The translations under genes and the position numbers were made by a program. A stretch of DNA of 64,000 nt, taken from positions 434,001 to 498,000 of the forward strand of contig JAQQWL010000011.1 in the NCBI GenBank assembly GCA_038363925.1. The letters run 5' to 3'. The notes under the pieces are model-generated. The model worked only from the letters and a program-made list of their open reading frames with translations, was not told where the DNA came from and did not search any database. The DNA comes from Apiospora phragmitis (taxonomy: Eukaryota > Ascomycota > Sordariomycetes > Amphisphaeriales > Apiosporaceae). Below, piece after piece: positions 24,050 through 34,973 of this stretch (the first letter of the stretch is position 1; the number at the start of each line of letters is the position of its first letter).

Positions 24050-25107
24050 ATGGCAGCATCCACGAGCAAAATCGCCCTTCCGAAGGTTGCCGACGCCCTC
24101 ATCGTGGGCGGCGGCCCTCACTCTTGCGCGCAACGTGCACACGGCCATCGTGTTCGACTCTGGCTCGTACCGTAACGTACGAGCGGACCACTTTCATATG
24201 CTGCCGACCTGGGATGGCAAGAATCCCATTGACTTCCGTGATGCAGCGAAGAAAAACACACTGGAGAACTATGAGACAGTGTTCTACCAGAATATCGGGA
24301 TCCAGAAGGCCACCAAGAATGGTGAGCTGTTTGAGCTCACCGACGAGCATGGCAAAGTCTGGCAGGGTCGGACTTGTCCTTGGCAACTGGCGTCGTTGAT
24401 GTACCAGCGGACATTCCAGGCTTCTCCGAGTGCTGGGGCTATAGCATGTAAGGACCAACACCTACGTGCACTAAAGAGGGGTAAATAGAAACACGAGCTA
24501 ACCAACATGCAGTTTCCATTGCCTGTTCTGCCATGGGTGCGAGCAGCGCGGCAGTTCCTCCTCGGGTGTGTTAGTCATTGATGACCTCACGCAGATCCCC
24601 ATCGCGCTACACGTCTCTCGCAACGCGGCCCAGCTCACCAGGTCCGTCACCATCTACACCAATGGCAACACGGCCCTTGCTTCCGACCTCAAAGCGGCTA
24701 TGGGACCGACCGCCCCATTTGTGGTCGACAGCCGCCGCATCACCAAGTTCATCCTCGGCCCCGACGACAAGACGGGCTTGACGATGCACTTTGAGGATGG
24801 CAGCAGCGCCAAAGAGAAAGCCTTCCTCGCCCACAAGCCCAAGAGCAAGCTCAAGAGCGACTTCTTGGCGCGGGAGCTGGGGCTGGCCCTCACGCCGCAG
24901 GGCGATGTGCAGACACGCGGGCCCTTCGGCGAGACCAGCCTGTCCGGGTGCTTCGCCGGTGGCGACTGCGCTTCGTTTCTGAAGACGGCCCCGAATGTGG
25001 TGAACTCGGACGCGAAAAATGCGGCGGGCTTGGCAAGTCACATCCAGAGCCGGATGTACGGCCAGAAGAGTCTGAGCGAGGCCATGCAGGATATGGGGAT
25101 GAAATGA
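24050..25107 (+). pseudogene. Thioredoxin-reductase-like flavoprotein (GliT type), exon 1 damaged
   Basis: FAD/NAD(P) pyridine-nucleotide disulfide oxidoreductase resembling GliT-type dithiol oxidases. Exon 1 starts MAASTSK and has the dinucleotide motif LIVGGGP, then (new frame) ALTLARNVHTAIVFDSG, then LVLATGVVDVPADIPGF. A 65-bp intron (24448-24512) is followed by FHCLFCHGCEQRG, whose CxxC is the redox pair. Exon 2 is fully open to 25107 and ends with GCFAGGDCASF and NAAGLASHIQ, the second FAD motif. Exon 1 changes frame three times: near 24113 inside the GxGxxG loop (best explained by loss of 8 bases between GGCGGCCC repeats), near 24372, and at 24382 (one extra G). Such enzymes form or protect disulfides in epipolythiodioxopiperazine pathways or act alone. 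No partner NRPS is in the window. Confidence 0.78.
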
Positions 25108-26594
25108 GTTTTATGTCTGTGCTCCTCTAGACAGAGATAGATCAAGGACAGTAGGGCTCACGAGATTTCCCGAGGACTCATAAACACCCAGTGCCATAAT
25201 ATTCCTACAGTACATCACCGGTCTAGCGACACGGGCTCAGACGTATGAAGCACACAAAAAGGAAAGTATGAAATGTGCTCACTACCGGACTCGAACCCGT
25301 ATCCCCTTGACTCTTTCTTGAAATCAATGTGCTTTACCATTAAGCTAAACGAGCCTGGGCAGCTTGGTTGGTTGTGTACTCGGCGATCACCATATTGCCT
25401 GCTATTAATCCAAGTCACGGTTTTAGCACTTTTTGAGAGTCGTTTCTTAGGTTAATAGTGAACTCACAGCACCTCACACGGGTCAATCGGGCTTCCGAAT
25501 GACTCAGAACGACTGGGTGACTCCTAAAGGAAGTCCTTGTGCGCTCTTCTATATACACCGCTCTCGTGCGACACAGGCACCCGAAACCTCTGACGGCAAC
25601 TCCTCCCTATCCGCTTGGGTTATGTTGCACTGCACCAAGGGTAATATAGACTTTGCAGGACTCTTGGAAATCTCTCGACTCTTGGAACTGATCCAATAGC
25701 TTTTGTGCAAAATCACTATGACCCGTCTGCACTAGTTGCTTGAGCATCGTATCGAGCATTTCAGCAGCAATTTCTCCCACGTAGTGTCTCTTTGCTTTGT
25801 GGAAAATAGGCTTCTCCTGTTCGTTTAAACCATTGTAAACCTAGTCTAAGCCTTAGCCAGGAGAACAATATTCCGTCATTTCTGTGTTGGTGGTACTTGA
25901 GTAACTTGTGCTGTGTAATGAAACCTATAGACAGATCCGTGCGAGGTGATTTGTTAAAAGGATTAGAGACAGAAAGATGAAATGATCCATAAAGAACACC
26001 ACAACCTTATTATATTGGCGACCTGGGCAAACCAATACGGGGCAAACCAGTGGCAAACAAGCGCTTCCGGGGGACTCCCAAAGAGACAGAGGGAAAGAAA
26101 ACTGCTCATGGATGACGCACAGCGGAGCAAATGGATAGATCTGACTGGTCTTCTGCTTTGGGAAAACATTCAAAAATGACATTTTAACCCGATCCTGCCA
26201 TGACATGGCAGGCTGGCCCTGCCTATCTGGCTTATTTGGCCCTCCTCCGGCGCGGCATACAAACTAGACCAAGACGTACCCCGGATATGCTGCAAGAAGG
26301 AATTGCCATCGCTATTTTCTTGTGCAATATGTGTGCTGGGTTGAGTAGATAGCAAAGTGATGACGACTGTTGCTCCGACACCTTTGAGATATCGAAAAGA
26401 AGGGCCAATATTTCTAAAGGAGTTTCCAGCTTCTTTATCCCTCGGTTACTCGAAAGGGTTATATTCAAGTCCTGTGCGCCTGTGGATGAAATGGAGATGT
26501 AGATATATAGGTTTATCTGCTATTCCTTTGCATTATTACTAAGCCCAAGTAGCTTTACCCCTGACTATTAGCGAAGCCCTCCTTAAGGCCCCGT
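25108..26594. other. Intergenic with a tRNA-like sequence, otherwise nothing recognised
   Basis: Besides the tRNA-like sequence at 25276-25354 I recognise no gene. Open frames around 25925-26468 on the minus strand show no family motif. Confidence 0.45.
25276..25354 (-). tRNA. tRNA-like sequence, identity uncertain
   Basis: A 79-nt cloverleaf-like sequence on the minus strand. The acceptor GCTCGTT pairs with AGTGAGC (two G-U), the D arm is GCTT..AAGC, and the T arm contains GGTTCGAGTCC with one stem mismatch. The anticodon arm can be drawn two ways: loop ATTTCAA (anticodon TTC) with a poor stem, or a TTGAT/GTCAA stem with an over-long loop that could hide a tiny intron. A degenerate or pseudo-tRNA is possible. 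Confidence 0.5.
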
Positions 26595-27672
26595 CTATAG
26601 TTGCACAACAATCTTCGTTGCCGACACCCCCTTCCGAAGTACTTCGAGCGCATCCTGAATCTTATCTAGTCCCCTTGCCCACGACTTCCGGTTTCGGCCT
26701 CGGCACGAACTGCCCCTCCGCCAACGCCCTCGGCAGATAGTCCTCAAAGATCTGCCTCAGGGGCGTCACCGGCCCAATCACCTCAGGCGAAATCAGGATG
26801 AACTTGACCTCGACCTCCCCGCCCTCCTCGACGCTGTGCTTCCCCTCTGCGCGGGCGATGAACTTCTTGGTCGGCCCCCCGGGGCCCTCGTCGTGGCGCT
26901 TCAGCACGGTGGCCAGGTAGTCCGCCGTCCCGTCGCCGAGCGAGAGGGCGCCCACTAACCACCGCCCGCGCACGGCAGCCAGCAGCTCGTCCTCCACGGT
27001 CGGGGAACGGTAGTCGACGACGTGTGCGGCGCCCAGCCCCTTGACGAAGCCGAAGTTCTTGGGCGACGAGGTGGAGACGACCTCGTACCCCGCGGCCGCG
27101 GCGAGCTGCACGCCCGTGCTGCCGACGGCGGACGCACCGCCCGCGATGATGACGACGCCGCGGGATCCGGTATCGGCCGGAGTCGGATGCGCGGGGACGG
27201 TAGGCGGGTCGAGCCCCAAGTAGCCCTTACCGAACAGGCCCAGCCCCGCGACGATGAGGGCGAGCGGCAGCACGCACCCCTGCTCGACGCTGACACCCTC
27301 AGGCAGGGGCGCGGTGAGCCACTCGCGCACGACAGTGAAGCGCTGAAACGCGCCCTCGGCGGGGTTGTTGGAAGGGATGAGTCCCGCGACGGCGAGGACG
27401 CGGTCGCCGACGCGGAAGCGGGTCACTCCCTCGCCCACGGCGGCGACGGTGCCGGCGACGTCTTCGCCGAAGACGGTGGGGTAGCGGATGTGCGGGAGGA
27501 TGGCGTCGCCGAGGGACTGCTTCAGGCAGTCGATCGGGTTGATGCCGACGGCGGCGGTCTGGACGACGAGCTGGCCGGGGCCGGGGCGGGGGTAGGGCGC
27601 GGGGCCGACCTCGAGGGGGGTGGCTTTGGGGGCCTTTAGCCAGGCTGCTTGGTTTTCGGGGGTCTGAGGCAT
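26595..27672 (-). CDS. Zinc-free MDR (quinone/enoyl reductase-like) oxidoreductase, 1-bp frameshift near the 3' end
   Basis: Medium-chain dehydrogenase/reductase of the fungal trans-enoyl-reductase or quinone-reductase-like type, NADPH-dependent and lacking the zinc ligands of true alcohol dehydrogenases. Motifs in order: VGINPIDCL, YPTVFGEDVAGTV, VGDRVLAV, IAGGASAVGSTGVQLA (Rossmann loop), GAAHVVDYR and FEDYLP. The start at 27672 (MPQTPENQAAW) matches the family. Near 26670, one extra base after GGGG ends the visible frame early (VVGKG then TR stop). One base over, the normal tail GLDKIQDALEVLRKGVSATK continues to a TAG at 26595. Corrected length is 359 codons with no intron. An in-frame ATG upstream at 27786 would add 38 residues including Thr-His repeats encoded by a CA microsatellite. 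Confidence 0.85.
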
Positions 27673-28763
27673 GGTTTTGCGTATACGTGTGTGTGTGTGT
27701 GTGTATGTGTGTGTGTGTGTATGTGTCAGTGCCGGTTTTTTGTCTTGGGCTCTGTCTTGGCTAATAGGGTTGTGACCGTGATTCACTCTATGTTCAGCGG
27801 AAAGGCAGAAAAAGAAAACGGAAATTGAGAACGAGCAGATATAAGTGACATGGCCCCTACAATATGCTTACTCGTGAGCTGGAAAGTGATATATACGAGT
27901 ACCTACGGCATGTTGAATTGGTATGGGCCTGGGACCGTTCCGGCCGCTTCGCCGGTGTAAGTGCTAAGCTCTCGCTGAGAACCTTTACAGCCGCTCGGAA
28001 CCGTGCAGGATGTCCGAATACGTGAGACACCCCAACATTGCGATTCCGAGAATCCTTGCGACTTTAGGCATCATCGCCTCTTACATGTAAGCCGGAGGAA
28101 TCCCACGGGAGGATTGGCGCGCTCAGCTAGTAGTAAGGACCACGGGTATTGGGATTCAGGGGCTTTAATTGTCCCGTAGTGGGACGAAAGTCAGTGGTCC
28201 AAAACGGCACGCCCCTTCCCACCAAGCTCGCCGGCCGGCCTCGGAACTCGCGGCTCGGAGACCAATGGCCACACCCGCTCGGTTTCCGAAGATTGAGTCA
28301 CGTGATCGCCCGGAGGAATTTAAGTCGGAGAATAATCCACCAGTCAGGGCTAGCCAGGTGATGACACGATTAATCTATCAAGATTGTCCTTACTGTAGTA
28401 GGTTAAACCCGAAGTCTAACACGTCACTCTGCCTCTAGGGCTGATGTAACAGTTATCGTTGGAATAGTCTATCAAATGACCTGATAAGATTTATCAGCCG
28501 GTCACCCAGGCCAACGGGCATCAATGATCTCGTTGACCAGTGTATTTTGGTACTCGCTGTTTGTTTCTATATTCATGTACATATTCATCGCCGCTACCAA
28601 TTCTAGCGTCCTATTCCGCACAACATTAGGGTGTCTTCTTGGGCCCCATCATCTTACAGTCAGTTCAAGATTGATTAGAGACCTCAACATCTCCGTTGGG
28701 CACAGCTAGCACGCTTTAGAACCAATACTATGATAGTAGGGCCCTGAAGATAAATCACACTAC
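27673..28763. other. Divergent promoter region between MDR reductase and MFS genes
   Basis: The two genes are divergent, so both promoters lie here. It holds the GT/CA microsatellite next to the reductase start and a CACGTGATC E-box-like motif near 28299. No gene seen. Confidence 0.5.
27687..27726. repeat. (GT)n microsatellite with AT interruptions
   Basis: About 40 bp of alternating GT with two interrupting AT steps, about 15 bp upstream of the reductase start codon. It lies in its 5' leader, or in its N-terminus if the upstream ATG is used. Confidence 0.95.
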
Positions 28764-30391
28764 ATGGCGAATCCAGAACATGGCATCGATGCAGAGGGGT
28801 TGCCCCATCACGGGGTTGGATCCCCACAGGACGGAAGCGAAGAGACCGTAACGGAGGAGCAACGGAGCACCGCATCCATCGCACCCGACGCTGGCCAGAC
28901 CGAGAAGACAGCCGAATCCCCCGAGCGCGCCGCCCCAGTGCAAATTTCATTCCTCCACGAATGCGTCTTCATCGCCACGATATGCACGGCTCAGTTCACC
29001 ACACAAGTGGGTTTGACCCAAGCACTGGGCATCCTGGACCGGATCGGCGCCAGCTTCGGCGTCACAAACCCCGGGGTCCTTTCTTGGTTCGTTTCGGGCT
29101 ATAGTCTGACGGCCGGAACCTTCATCCTGGTCACGGGGCGGATCGGCGACCTCTTTGGCTACAAGCGCATCTTCGTGCTCGGCATGCTGTGGTTCGCCGT
29201 CTGGAGTATGGTCGCCGGCCTCAGCGTCTACTCGAACCACTACCTGTTCATCTTCGCCCGAGTTCTCCAGGGGCTGGGCCCGGCCGCTTTGCTGCCCAAT
29301 GGGCTGGCGCTGCTGGGGGTTACCTATCCCCTGGGCTGAGGAAGAACATGGCGTTTGCATTATTCGGCGCCTGTGCCCCCGGCGGTGGTGTCTTCGGCTT
29401 CGTCTTTGGCGGCTTGTTTGACTTAGCCTGGTGGCCGTGGGCGTTCTGGAGTTTCGCCATCGCGCTGTTGTTCCTTGCGGCCTTTAGCGCGCTGGCTATC
29501 CCATCACGAGCCCGCTCGCCCGACCAAGACAAGGCCATGAGCGAAAAGCTCCAAATGCTCGACATTCCGGGCGCCGTCACCGGCGTCCTCGCGCTGGTCC
29601 TGTTCAACTTTGCGTGGAACATGGGTCCGGCCTTCGGCTGGCAGCAACCGTACATCGGCGTCTGCCTCGTCCTCGGCATCGTCTTCGCGGTCTGCTTCTT
29701 CTTCATCGAGTCCCGCTGGGCCAAGACGCCGCTCGTGCCCTTCCAGGTCTTCACGGGCGACATCCTCTTCGTCGTCGCCTGCATCGCCTGCGGCTGGGCC
29801 TGCTTCGGCATCTGGATCTTCTACACGACGCAGTTCCTCGAAATCTTGAGAAGCGCCCCGCCGGTGCTGCTGGCCGCCTACATCTGCCCCGTCGCCGTGT
29901 CGGGCGCGTTCGCGTCCGTGGCGACGGGCTTCCTGCTGCACCACGTGCGCGCGGCGTGGGTCATGACTTTCTCGCTGACGTGTTTTATGGCGGGCGCCAT
30001 CCTCGTCGCGACCGCGCCCGTGCGGCAGGCGTACTGGGCCCAGCTGTTCGTCGCGTTTCTGGTCATCCCCTTCGGCATGGACACGTCGTTCCCGGCCGCG
30101 ACCGTCATCTTCTCCGACGCGGTCGCGCGCGAGCACCAGGGGATGGGCGCGGCCCTCGTCGCGACCGTGGTGAACTATAGCATCTCCCTGGGGCTGGGGT
30201 TCGCGGGCACTATCGAGTTGAATGTCAACCAGGGCGGCGCCGCGCCGGTGGATGTGCTGCGTGGATACCGTGGCGCTTGGTATTTTGGCATTGGATTGGC
30301 TGGGCTGGGCATTATATTGAGTTTGATTTTCGTCGCAAAGGGGTATTGGCAGGACAGCAAGGCGAAACGGAGTTCAGGGGAGGAGCAGTAA
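28764..30391 (+). CDS. MFS transporter, DHA2-like (14 TM type), one 1-bp deletion
   Basis: Major facilitator exporter of the plasma or vacuolar membrane, of the fungal DHA2/Aflt-like class. The hydrophilic N-terminus (about 68 residues) is followed by VSGYSLTAGTFILVTGRIGD and LFGYKR (the motif-A loop), then ARVLQGLGPAALLPNGLALL (motif C region), RKNMAFALFGACAP and many hydrophobic spans. The C-terminus is basic (DSKAKRSS). The frame breaks at CCCC 29328-29331: with one more C the text runs TYPPGLRKNM, exactly as in relatives, and the gene is 543 codons. As written, a TGA follows at 29337. No introns. It sits between the MDR reductase and the NmrA-like gene, so export of an island product is plausible but unproven. 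Confidence 0.88.
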
Positions 30392-30598
30392 ACTGGCCTC
30401 GCAGTATTGGAGACAAACTGGCGGCGTCTATTTCAATGTCATATTTCGAAGCCATGGACTCAAGTTACGGACATCTCGCTTTTATTGATTCATAATCTAA
30501 AACTCTACTCCTAACACTGCATTTCGACCCCTCAAAATCCACTTTGCAGTCGGACTACAGGTAGAACACAACCCCAGCAATAAATTGAAAAAGGGAGT

Positions 30599-31540
30599 CT
30601 AGTCGACGTTTGCCAGAATCTCCATAAGAAGCGCCTTGTCTCTCGTCAGACCCTCCTCCAAGGACGTGAAGGGAATACCAAACTTGGACTGGACAGCGGC
30701 GGCTGCGGCCCCGCCCTTGGTGCTGAAGTCCTGGACGTTGGTCAGGAGGTGGAAGGCCTGACCGAAGACGAAGGCCCCCATCCCCTGCAGCTCCTCGAAG
30801 GTGCGCTTGACGGCCTTGACGTGCTTCCCGCTGACCCTGTTCATGATGGCCGCCACCTCGTCGAAGTCGAGGAGCTCATTGTAGAGGTCAATTTCCTGGT
30901 TCGCGAACTTTCCGAGCGGGCCGTCCAACAAGGCGGCCGCGACGTACTTTCCGATGTCCCCGGCGTCGGTGAAGGGCAGCTTGCTGCCAGGGGTCATCAA
31001 GTCGTCCAGCTCGCCGTGGCTCGCGAGGCGCGGGAAGTTCCCTTCGTGGCGCCAGGTGCAGAGGTCGAAGTGGATCACGGCGGGCCGGACGATGGTGTAG
31101 GCCTTGAAGCCCGCGGCGCCCCGGACGAGCCCCTCGACCTCGTGCTTGGAGGCGTAGTACGCGTCGAGCTGGCAGTCCCGGACAGCATCCGAGATCCGCA
31201 GGGCCTCGTCGTCGGTGCCGACGGTGGAGGAGCTCACGAGGGTCTCGACGCCGGCCTTCTTGGCCGCTTCCAGAATGGTCTTGGCCTGCTGCGCTTCCAG
31301 GCCCGGCCGGGGGAAAGTGTTCAGGAAGACGCCCTGGCAGCCCTGGGCGGCTTTATAGATGTCGTCGAAGTTGTGGCTCTCGCCCTGGAAGAGTGTGACG
31401 CCGGGGCTTTTGAGGACGGCGGGGAGCTCTTTGTTGAGGTTGCGGATGACGGCGTGGACCTTGGCGCCGGCTGCGAGTAGGTGGGTGATGACCCAGCCGC
31501 TTTGGCCGCCGGTCGCTTGGGTGATCAGGTAGGTAGACAT
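30599..31540 (-). CDS. NmrA-like NAD(P)-binding protein
   Basis: Atypical SDR of the NmrA-like family: isoflavone-reductase-like enzymes or NAD(P) redox sensors. Intact single exon of 313 residues starting MSTYLITQATG, with the Rossmann loop ITQATGGQSGW near residues 6-16. Later blocks are KVHAVIRN, GVFLNTFP, VETLVSSSTVGT, DAYYASKHEVE and PFTDAGDIGKYVAAALL, in family order. An upstream in-frame ATG at 31738 gives an extension without conserved character. It is convergent with the MFS gene and divergent to the second Zn2Cys6 gene. A nitrogen-regulator role cannot be deduced. Confidence 0.88.
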   Translation of the reverse strand: MSTYLITQATGGQSGWVITHLLAAGAKVHAVIRNLNKELPAVLKSPGVTLFQGESHNFDDIYKAAQGCQGVFLNTFPRPGLEAQQAKTILEAAKKAGVETLVSSSTVGTDDEALRISDAVRDCQLDAYYASKHEVEGLVRGAAGFKAYTIVRPAVIHFDLCTWRHEGNFPRLASHGELDDLMTPGSKLPFTDAGDIGKYVAAALLDGPLGKFANQEIDLYNELLDFDEVAAIMNRVSGKHVKAVKRTFEELQGMGAFVFGQAFHLLTNVQDFSTKGGAAAAAVQSKFGIPFTSLEEGLTRDKALLMEILANVD

Positions 31541-32277
31541 GTTTAAAATGTGTTTAATTGAGTTGAGGGTCGGTCTTGTGCTTCTGCGGCCAGGGGCTCT
31601 AGTTCTATGTAAAGAGAGTAGTTGAGGGGCTTGTGTGTGTGCGATGTGTGACTGGGCTCCTTCTCTGCATCTCGGGCCAGCAGAATACCAACCATTATAT
31701 ACGCAACTTATGCCCGCAGAATACTTCCATTTCAGCATACCAGAATGCTCTTCGATTGATTGTTAATCAATTGCTGAATCATGTGGGGAGTCACTGTGTT
31801 GAGGCCGACTTAATGTTGCATGCCGTCGTCAGTCGAAGACCGTCCATCGCAATGCGATACTCATCAATAGATCCCTATACGTGTCGCGCAGTTCGTGACA
31901 GGGGTTCTAGTCTCGTGGAAAGTTGCTTCGGAAGGGGCTCAGTACCGGCTATCTATGGAGACCTGCATGTAAGACGGCCACGGCGGATCGATGCCAACTA
32001 GGGGCTAGGGGCTAACTAACCTAGGGAAGTGGCGGCTATGATCTGACATGTTTTCTCTGGGTTTGTTAGCTACCCCCATCAATGGCAACTTTGTCCGACC
32101 CCCTTCGGGCCCGGGTATTGACCGAGCTCAGCCCGCTAGCCGTCTCGCCTGACGCGCAGTAATCATCATTTCTCCCACCATAGAGCGTCTTTCCCTTTCC
32201 CACCATTCGAGAAAACAGACCGTATCCAACTATTCCCCGCAAAGACATATTACCATGATCCGGATTCCGCACACACA
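31541..32277. other. Divergent promoter region, NmrA-like / Zn2Cys6 pair
   Basis: The 0.7 kb between the divergent NmrA-like and Zn2Cys6 genes is a natural shared promoter. No coding sequence seen. Confidence 0.5.
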
Positions 32278-34097
32278 ATGAAGGCCCGGAAGAGTTGCTG
32301 GACCTGCAAAGGTAAGCGAGTTATCATCATCCTGTGCCCCAAGTCCGGAATATGTCCTAACTCCGTCTTATTTCGACGAACTAGCCCGCAAGCTCCAATG
32401 CGACGGACGTCAGCCCACCTGCGAAAGATGCGCGCGAGCTCACAGAGAATGTCAAGGCTATGAGCTACGACTGTCGTGGCCCAGGGATAGCGACAGGAAG
32501 CGCGCCATTGTGTGTGGTGATGCACCACCGTCTGCCATGTGCCCCGGTCGAAAGCGGTCTGTCGGGCGTTTCTTCATTAACACTACTTGGCAACACGTCG
32601 AACAGTACAACCGGTTTTCTCTACAAATAAAAGCGGCCCAGCGTTTTGATTTTCCTTACTCTTCTTCTATCGGCTCGTGGGGGCAACCCAAACATCAGGC
32701 CAGCCATTTGGAGCTCCTCCGTCATTGTGAGTTGGCATTTGACATGACTACTTATATTCACATTATTGCCCCAGAAAGTATATCTAATCTTGGAACAGTC
32801 TACAATTCAGCCTATTGCGCGATAGTAACCTTCGACGAGACTACCCCAGCGATCCGGGACTCGCTGATAAGTTTGGCCTTGGCGCAGAAGTCAACGCCCG
32901 GCCTGGCTTTATTCTATGCACTGCTTGCCTTCTCTTCGCTCCACTGGTATGGGCTTCATCAGCAGGCAGTCCAACTGAAGATATTGGCACTGCAATATCT
33001 GTCTACTTCAGTCAAAGATGGGCCATCCATGCCGGCCGAAGCTGCCACCCAGCATGTGGCTGCTTCCATGTTTCTCGGGTGTTTCGAGGTACGTCCTGCG
33101 CCAAACACAAGGCTTTCCCTCCATCCTCCAATTATGACTTGTTCGTTTCAGTCCCTAACCACAAAGTTCAATGTGACCAGATCCTGTTACCATCGGAGAG
33201 TTCGGGGGAGTGGCTGTGGCACGTTTGGGGCGCCATGGACATGATCCGAGCAACGCAGCTAGATACTCAAAGTTCATTTGGCTACTTGCTTGACTGGGCT
33301 TATTATCATGAGGCACTCTCTCGCTTCGCTGTGCGTCATTGGCGCCACAGGTCGCTAACACTGGAGGCTCCAGACCCAAATAAGTCTGCAAACCTGGATC
33401 TACAGTGCCTTCCCCTAACCAGACACCGACCTGTATGTCAGCTACCTTCTTGAAGTCTATGCTGTACTCTTTTTTTAGAATTACGCGCTAATATCACCCA
33501 CCGCAGGCACCGCCCTGTCCAAATCCTACCTTTGCTATACTAAACCTGCTCTCCGAGATATGCGGCACCCTGCTTGACCCCCGGGATCCAAACAGTCGCG
33601 ACCCGACTTACCTCGACCGCGTCAATACATTCAAGGGCCAGCTAGCAGAAACCACCCCCACCTCCCTCTCCCCACCCTCGACCACGTCGAAAGCAGACAC
33701 CGGCACCGAACTGTACCAGCTCGCCACGCGCGTCTACCTCGCCCGCGCCACGCAGAGCCCCTGGGAGACGCCCGCAAGCCTAGAGGCCCTCACGCACTCG
33801 GTATTCACGGGCGAAAGCAACGTGTTGGCCTGCCACAGCTGCGAGCACTTCTTCCCGCTCTTCATCCTGGCCTGCGAGGCGCGCCTCGACGAGGACCGCG
33901 CCGCCGTCCTCGGCCTCATCGAGCGTACGTGCCGGAACTCGCCGCGCGGCGCCCGCAGCGTCGGATTCGTGAAGATGGCGGTCCAGTCGGTCTGGGTGCA
34001 GCAGGACCTGCACGCCGACGGCGAGCTGGTGATGGACTACGTCGGAGTCGTGAGCGCGGTCATTAGCGCCAGCAACAGCATTCCGTCTTTTGTTTGA
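32278..34097 (+). CDS. Zn2Cys6 transcription factor, ACR-2/Fungal_trans_2 type
   Basis: Nuclear regulator with an N-terminal zinc cluster split by the first intron: C7-x2-C10-x6-C17-x6-C24-x2-C27-x6-C34, followed by GYELRLSWPRD, a hallmark of the ACR-2-like (Fungal_trans_2) group. Four exons: 32278-32311, 32385-33088, 33181-33432 and 33507-34097. Introns of 73, 92 and 74 bp have GT..AG ends. The total is 527 codons (526 residues) with no frame break, so this gene is intact. The C-terminal half has the Leu/Ala-rich helical pattern of the Fungal_trans_2 domain (e.g. APPCPNPTFAILNLLSEICG). Its divergent placement to the NmrA-like gene makes it a candidate local regulator (inference). Confidence 0.9.
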
Positions 34098-34215
34098 TAG
34101 CGCTGTTGTATTCAAGTTGCCCCAACTCACGATGCCATTTCGTAGGTAGCACATTCTTCTCAAAGGGACAAAAAGAAAAGGAGGCGAAAATCGCAAAAGA
34201 CAAAAAGAGAATTGC

Positions 34216-34286
34216 TGCACTAGCCGCGAATCGAACGCGGGGCCCATCGATGGCAACGATGGATTTTACCACTAAACCACTAGTGC
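34216..34286 (-). tRNA. tRNA-Gly(GCC): tRNA-Gly (anticodon GCC)
   Basis: 71-nt minus-strand copy with all stems paired, intact T loop TTCGATT and anticodon loop TTGCCAT. Its sequence matches the copy at 11.6 kb over the whole cloverleaf. It lies 119 bp past the stop of the Zn2Cys6 gene. Confidence 0.93.
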
Positions 34287-34973
34287 CTAGTAAGGGGACG
34301 GGGCCATTAGTGGAAAACTTGACCGTAAAAACATATAATATTACAGGTGTGGCCTAAGCTAGGTGCCATCGTGTAATTGTTGGGTGGTCGTCGACAGGAA
34401 GTGGATGCGGACCCGACACCATACCCGTCTTAGACAGCATCATGAGTAGCGCGGCAGCCAGCTACATTCAGTCTCACTATATCGGTTCTTGTAATGGCCC
34501 CATAGGTTCTGTTGCTTTTCCAAGTTATCTACACGGGAGGTCGTATTGGTAGTCGTCTAGGTAGGATGGAAAATAGAATAGGGGACTTGAGGTTCCCCTT
34601 TCTAACCACAACTATGTCCTCATCGCTCAATTAACACACTATGTACATATGATCATATTCACTTCCGGCATTCAACCATGGAAATTATCTCTGGCCATTG
34701 GTCTCCCTTCCCCCACTTGCTACCATCACCATATACCCGACTGTGAGTCTGGAACATTGGGGCCCTTCACATTTGAGAAACATGGCCACGTAGTTCCTAA
34801 ATGTGTAGATTCAAGTTAATTCCCGCCACCCAAGTTTGCTAAACGCATGCGGTTCTCCCCTGCCGATGAATGCGTTGGCCGAGTACAAGGGAGCATCGGG
34901 TTGGTGCAGCCCACATGCTCTCCGCGCCCGTCGACAATCCGCAGCGTATCGCACTTCTCGCCGACTTAGTACC

